Notes under the pieces: model-generated | Database searches by the model: none | Told to the model about the DNA's origin: nothing | What the model saw: the letters and a program-made list of their open reading frames with translations, nothing else | Assembly: GCA_022865445.1 (NCBI GenBank) | Contig: JALHSX010000016.1 | Span: forward strand, 1-7,695 | DNA length: 7,695 nt | Reading direction: 5' to 3' | From: Thermoplasmata archaeon | Lineage (GTDB): Archaea; Thermoplasmatota; Thermoplasmata; UBA10834 | Part shown: positions 5,095-7,695 of the stretch, one piece after another | How positions within the stretch are numbered: position 1 is the first letter of the stretch | Layout of the letters: the number at the start of each line of letters is the position of its first letter | Position numbers and translations under genes: made by a program

Positions 5095-5189
5095 CACATT
5101 TCAATGGTGATCACAGAACATGCATAGCCACCTGGGTCGAACGGCTCGCACAAGCATCTGCGGAGTATTCGGCGCTCCCATGTGGCATC

Positions 5190-5624
5190 CTAGACTCTCC
5201 GCTTTGTCTCGAGCGTTAGTAGATGGATTGTTACTCCGAGAGCAACGGCGAGCAAGCCGACTCGAACGATTGCGTTTTCGGTAGCGAACGCTGCTGAGAA
5301 CACGATGACGCCCCAGAGCACTGAAACCGCCACAATCTTCGTCCTGATTGCCAACCCCTTTCCTTCCAGGTAGTCTTTCAGATAAGCACCAAAGTACCTG
5401 TTCATCATCATCCAGTTGTGCATTCGTCTTGAGCCTCTGAGATAACAGGCTGCTGCGATCAAGAGGAAAGGTGTCGTAGGAAGGAGGGGCAAAGGAATCC
5501 CAATCAGTCCTAGCGCGAGGAAGAAAGTCCCAACTGCATTCCAGAGAAGCCTGGCAAGCTTGTTCTTGGCAACCGATGTCCTTGGCGAGGAACCGTCGGT
5601 CTGCGGCTCAGAAGAGTCTCCCAT
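5190..5624 (-). CDS. DUF454 (YbaN-like) inner-membrane protein
   Basis: The product (144 aa) is a small integral membrane protein with the DUF454 signature PLPLLPTTPFLLIAAACY at residues 44-61, followed by SRRMHNW and FGAYLKDY. Hydrophobic segments lie at about 27-43, 48-64, 95-113 and 117-135, and the N-terminal 20 residues are polar. The family (Escherichia coli YbaN) has no settled function and is better known from bacteria, so past transfer into this archaeon is possible. The frame is open further upstream to an ATG at 5747, but those 41 residues are not part of the family, so ATG 5624 is preferred. No strong Shine-Dalgarno sequence precedes it. ACTTATCAAA (minus strand, 5670-5661) is a possible TATA box. 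It lies downstream of purQ on the same strand, separated by about 180 bases. Confidence 0.85.
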   Translation of the reverse strand: MGDSSEPQTDGSSPRTSVAKNKLARLLWNAVGTFFLALGLIGIPLPLLPTTPFLLIAAACYLRGSRRMHNWMMMNRYFGAYLKDYLEGKGLAIRTKIVAVSVLWGVIVFSAAFATENAIVRVGLLAVALGVTIHLLTLETKRRV

Positions 5625-5769
5625 GATTGTCGGTGACCTTGTCAGGACGAATCCACGAGGTTTGATAAGTGTCTTTCTCGCATCGATGGATGGTAGTGCG
5701 GAACGAATGGCTACAGAGTGTTCGGGAGCGACACCGATTTCCTGCAAGGGAAATCTATGCTAGCCTTGT

Positions 5770-5800
5770 TCGCCGGTAGATTCCGGGCTGAAATCCGTGC
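5770..5800 (+). repeat. Remnant of the promoter module beside purQ
   Basis: TCGCCGGTAGATTCCGGGCT, then GAAATCCGTGC, matches the downstream ACCGGT site, the left arm and the central AAATCC of the promoter module. There is no TATA box at the right place and the right arm is lost. It points toward the 3' end of purQ, so it is unlikely to work. It shows the family reaches beyond the accessory block. Confidence 0.5.
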
Positions 5801-5802
5801 AA

Positions 5803-6633
5803 TCACAGTTTCTTCGTCACATAATCCAGCACTGACTCGAAGACCACTCTTCCATCTCCCGGTCCGTCAGGCTGTCTCGTCCAGTCCGGATGCGTGAACT
5901 TGAAGAATACCCTTTCGGGGTGCGGCATGAGCCCGAACACGTTCCCCTCGCGGTTGCATATTCCAGCGATGTTGTCCGTCGAGCCGTTCGGGCACCACGG
6001 GTAGCCTGCGAGGTTGCCTTCAGGGTCAACGTACTTGAACACTATCTGATCGTTGTCTTCGAGTTCCTTGACGATCTTCTTTGATGTGTCGAGCGGGAAC
6101 ATCAGCTTCCCCTCGGCGTGCGCTGATGGGATCAACGAGATCTTGTCAGGCGAGATCCGGCTCGTGAATGCACAGCTTCCGCGATTGACTTTCATCAGAA
6201 GCGTGGGCCTGCATTCGAATCTGCCCGAATCGTTCGTACCCAGAACCGCTTCGGGGATTTCTGTCATCACTCCCGACATGGCGGGCAAAAGCCCGGTCTC
6301 AACCAGTATCTGGAAGCCGTTGCAGATTCCGAGGACTGGTTTTCCAGATTTGATGAATTCAACCAGGTCTCCAGACAGTTTGCTCTTCATCCTTGCCGCG
6401 AAGATCGCCCCCGCGCGCACATAGTCACCCGCGGAGAACCCTCCGGGGAGCACGAGTATCTGGTATTCCGATAGCGATCTCTTCTCCTCGTTCGAGACGT
6501 CTGTGCCTGTCAGTTGCTTCAGGTGGACCTTCTCCGGTTTCGTTCCCAGACGCTTGAAAGCCAGGTACGACTCCTCCTCGCAGTTCGTACCCTCGATCCT
6601 GAGGACGCACACCTTGACATGGCTTGCCTTCAT
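5803..6633 (-). CDS. purQ: Phosphoribosylformylglycinamidine synthase, glutaminase subunit PurQ
   Basis: The product (276 aa) is the class I glutamine amidotransferase that supplies ammonia to PurL for FGAM formation, step four of de novo purine synthesis, in the cytoplasm. The nucleophile is Cys104 in GKPVLGICNGFQILVE; His238 and Glu240 in MPHPER complete the triad. VLPGGFSAGDYVRAGAIFA (61-79) and the N-terminal VLRIEGTNCEEE are typical PurQ segments. It is longer than bacterial PurQ (about 225 aa) because of inserts in the middle and C-terminal half. ATG 6633 is chosen because it overlaps the purL stop as ATGA, a coupling arrangement; ATG 6648 would add five residues and a longer overlap. 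PurS is not in the window. Confidence 0.93.
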   Translation of the reverse strand: MKASHVKVCVLRIEGTNCEEESYLAFKRLGTKPEKVHLKQLTGTDVSNEEKRSLSEYQILVLPGGFSAGDYVRAGAIFAARMKSKLSGDLVEFIKSGKPVLGICNGFQILVETGLLPAMSGVMTEIPEAVLGTNDSGRFECRPTLLMKVNRGSCAFTSRISPDKISLIPSAHAEGKLMFPLDTSKKIVKELEDNDQIVFKYVDPEGNLAGYPWCPNGSTDNIAGICNREGNVFGLMPHPERVFFKFTHPDWTRQPDGPGDGRVVFESVLDYVTKKL

Positions 6634-7695
6634 CCCATCAGCCTCCAAAGGGTCGAGTTGAAGCTTTCTGCCAGCTTGTCAACCTCCGAATCGATGAGTG
6701 TCTTGTTGGAAGATATCCTGAGCGAGTTCCCTCCAACGGTCCCGAGCCTGACCACCTTCACTTTCCTGTCCTTGGGAAGCTGCTTCTCCTTGCCCTTTCT
6801 CAGCTCCACGAGCCACCTGCTGTTGCTCTCCGAGAACAGGCGCACATCGGATCGGAGCTTCTCCATCTTAGCAAGGTCTATCTCAGCACCGACATCTCCG
6901 CCGATGCCCATCTCAGCCAGTGCGACCGCAAGCCCACCGTCGGATACGTCATGGCACGCGACGATCGCGCTTCTCTCTATCCCGCTGACGATGACCTCTG
7001 TGCCCGCTCTCAGGGAGGGGATGTCGACGTCAGGGACCTTGCTTGAGTAGCTCTTCGTCATCCGGTAGTACTCCGACGCGCCCATTTCCGATTTCGTGGC
7101 ACCCACGATAGCTATTGTATTGCCCTCGCGCTTGAAGTCGGATGTGACGCATTTCCTTATGTCCCGCGCTATCCCGCAGCCGAGCAGCGTCGGTGTCGGG
7201 AGAACGGCGCCAGATGGCGCCTCATTGTAGAAGCTCACATTGCCCGAAGGAGTCGGTATGTTGAGCGCCTTGGCCACTTCGCCCATGCCCCTCACAGCCT
7301 CTCTGAACAGCCACAGCCTATCAGGCTTCTCAGGGTTGCCGAAGTTGAGGCAGTTCGTGAACGAATGCGGCCTCGCGCCAACTGCTGCAAGGTTCCTGCA
7401 CATCTCGTCCACGCACGTCTTGCCGCCTCTGTACGGATCTATGCCGACCGCGAATGGGTTCGAGGCAGTAGCGATCGCTAGTCCCCTGAAGGAATCCTCA
7501 ACGGGCTTCAGGACAGCGGCGTCTCCATGGCTCCAGTGCCCGAGCTTTCCTTGGAGAGGCTTGATGACCGTGTTCCCGCGGACTTCGTGATCGTATTGTC
7601 TGATGACCCAGTCCCTGTTGCATATGTTGGGTGATGCGAGGAGCTTCATGAGTTCCTTGTCATACCGCTTCCTGACTCTCGGGATATTCTCGCCC
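6630..7695 (-). CDS. purL: Phosphoribosylformylglycinamidine synthase subunit PurL, C-terminal part
   Basis: This is the 3' part of purL; the frame has no stop up to the window edge (354 codons seen), so the 5' half lies outside. PurL joins FGAR, ATP and ammonia to make FGAM. Visible family segments include NICNRDWVIRQYDHEV, the GIDPYRGGKTCVDEMCRNL stretch leading into TNCLNFGNPEKP, and HDVSDGGLAVALAEMGIGG, which belong to the second AIRS-like half of the protein. It is the small stand-alone PurL that works with PurS and PurQ, as usual in archaea and Gram-positive bacteria. The TGA at 6632-6630 overlaps the purQ start. Base composition is GC-rich and regular, unlike the accessory block. Confidence 0.95.
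   Translation of the reverse strand, partial: GENIPRVRKRYDKELMKLLASPNICNRDWVIRQYDHEVRGNTVIKPLQGKLGHWSHGDAAVLKPVEDSFRGLAIATASNPFAVGIDPYRGGKTCVDEMCRNLAAVGARPHSFTNCLNFGNPEKPDRLWLFREAVRGMGEVAKALNIPTPSGNVSFYNEAPSGAVLPTPTLLGCGIARDIRKCVTSDFKREGNTIAIVGATKSEMGASEYYRMTKSYSSKVPDVDIPSLRAGTEVIVSGIERSAIVACHDVSDGGLAVALAEMGIGGDVGAEIDLAKMEKLRSDVRLFSESNSRWLVELRKGKEKQLPKDRKVKVVRLGTVGGNSLRISSNKTLIDSEVDKLAESFNSTLWRLMG

Noticed and set aside
746..5189. Integron with attC sites
   Set aside because: The layout of single genes between repeats is suggestive, but I see neither the GTTRRRY/RYYYAAC core sites nor an integrase gene, and the repeats carry promoter and ribosome-binding features.
5028..5219. 63-residue frame on the + strand after promoter copy 4
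   Set aside because: It starts inside the promoter module before the predicted transcription start, has no Shine-Dalgarno site and no recognisable sequence, and overlaps the end of the DUF454 gene.
6514..7050. 178-residue frame on the + strand
   Set aside because: It lies opposite purQ and purL, whose family motifs are clear, and is a by-product of their GC-rich codon use.

Overview
The window looks archaeal, probably from a euryarchaeote of the Thermoplasmatota type. Three things point there: a CTP-type riboflavin kinase carrying an N-terminal winged helix (RbkR architecture), separate PurL and PurQ genes of archaeal type, and TATA-type promoters with at least one apparently leaderless gene. 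The class is inferred from gene content only; no rRNA gene is present.

Layout. Positions 89-745 (+) encode the riboflavin kinase/regulator. Positions 746-5189 form an accessory block with every gene on the + strand: a small membrane-anchored protein (896-1390), a small basic protein (1450-1677), a zinc-ribbon membrane protein (1733-2239), an M20 metallopeptidase (2557-3960) and a Cys-rich protein of unknown function (4176-4943). The minus strand then carries a DUF454 membrane protein (5624-5190) and the 3' end of a purine operon, purL (partial, running off the window) overlapping purQ by four bases.

The unusual part is the non-coding DNA of the accessory block. Every accessory gene is preceded by a variant of one leader repeat (seven copies; core like GGAAAAGNCCATAGGGG then AGGAAAGGCGAT). 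The copy lies either directly after the stop codon of the previous gene or directly after a second repeated unit. That second unit looks like a complete archaeal promoter: ACCGGT-type sites, a TATA box, and a GC-rich inverted repeat around an invariant AATATCC/AAATCC placed 25 nt after the TATA centre, where transcription should start. Four promoter copies are recognisable (three in front of genes, one with no gene behind it), plus a remnant beside purQ. In three leaders the ribosome-binding site and start region are duplicated in tandem 22-23 nt apart, which changes the most likely start codon of two genes.

My reading is that unrelated genes here share a copied promoter and leader cassette and are probably co-regulated. 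What regulates them, and whether the cassette is mobile, cannot be decided from this window.
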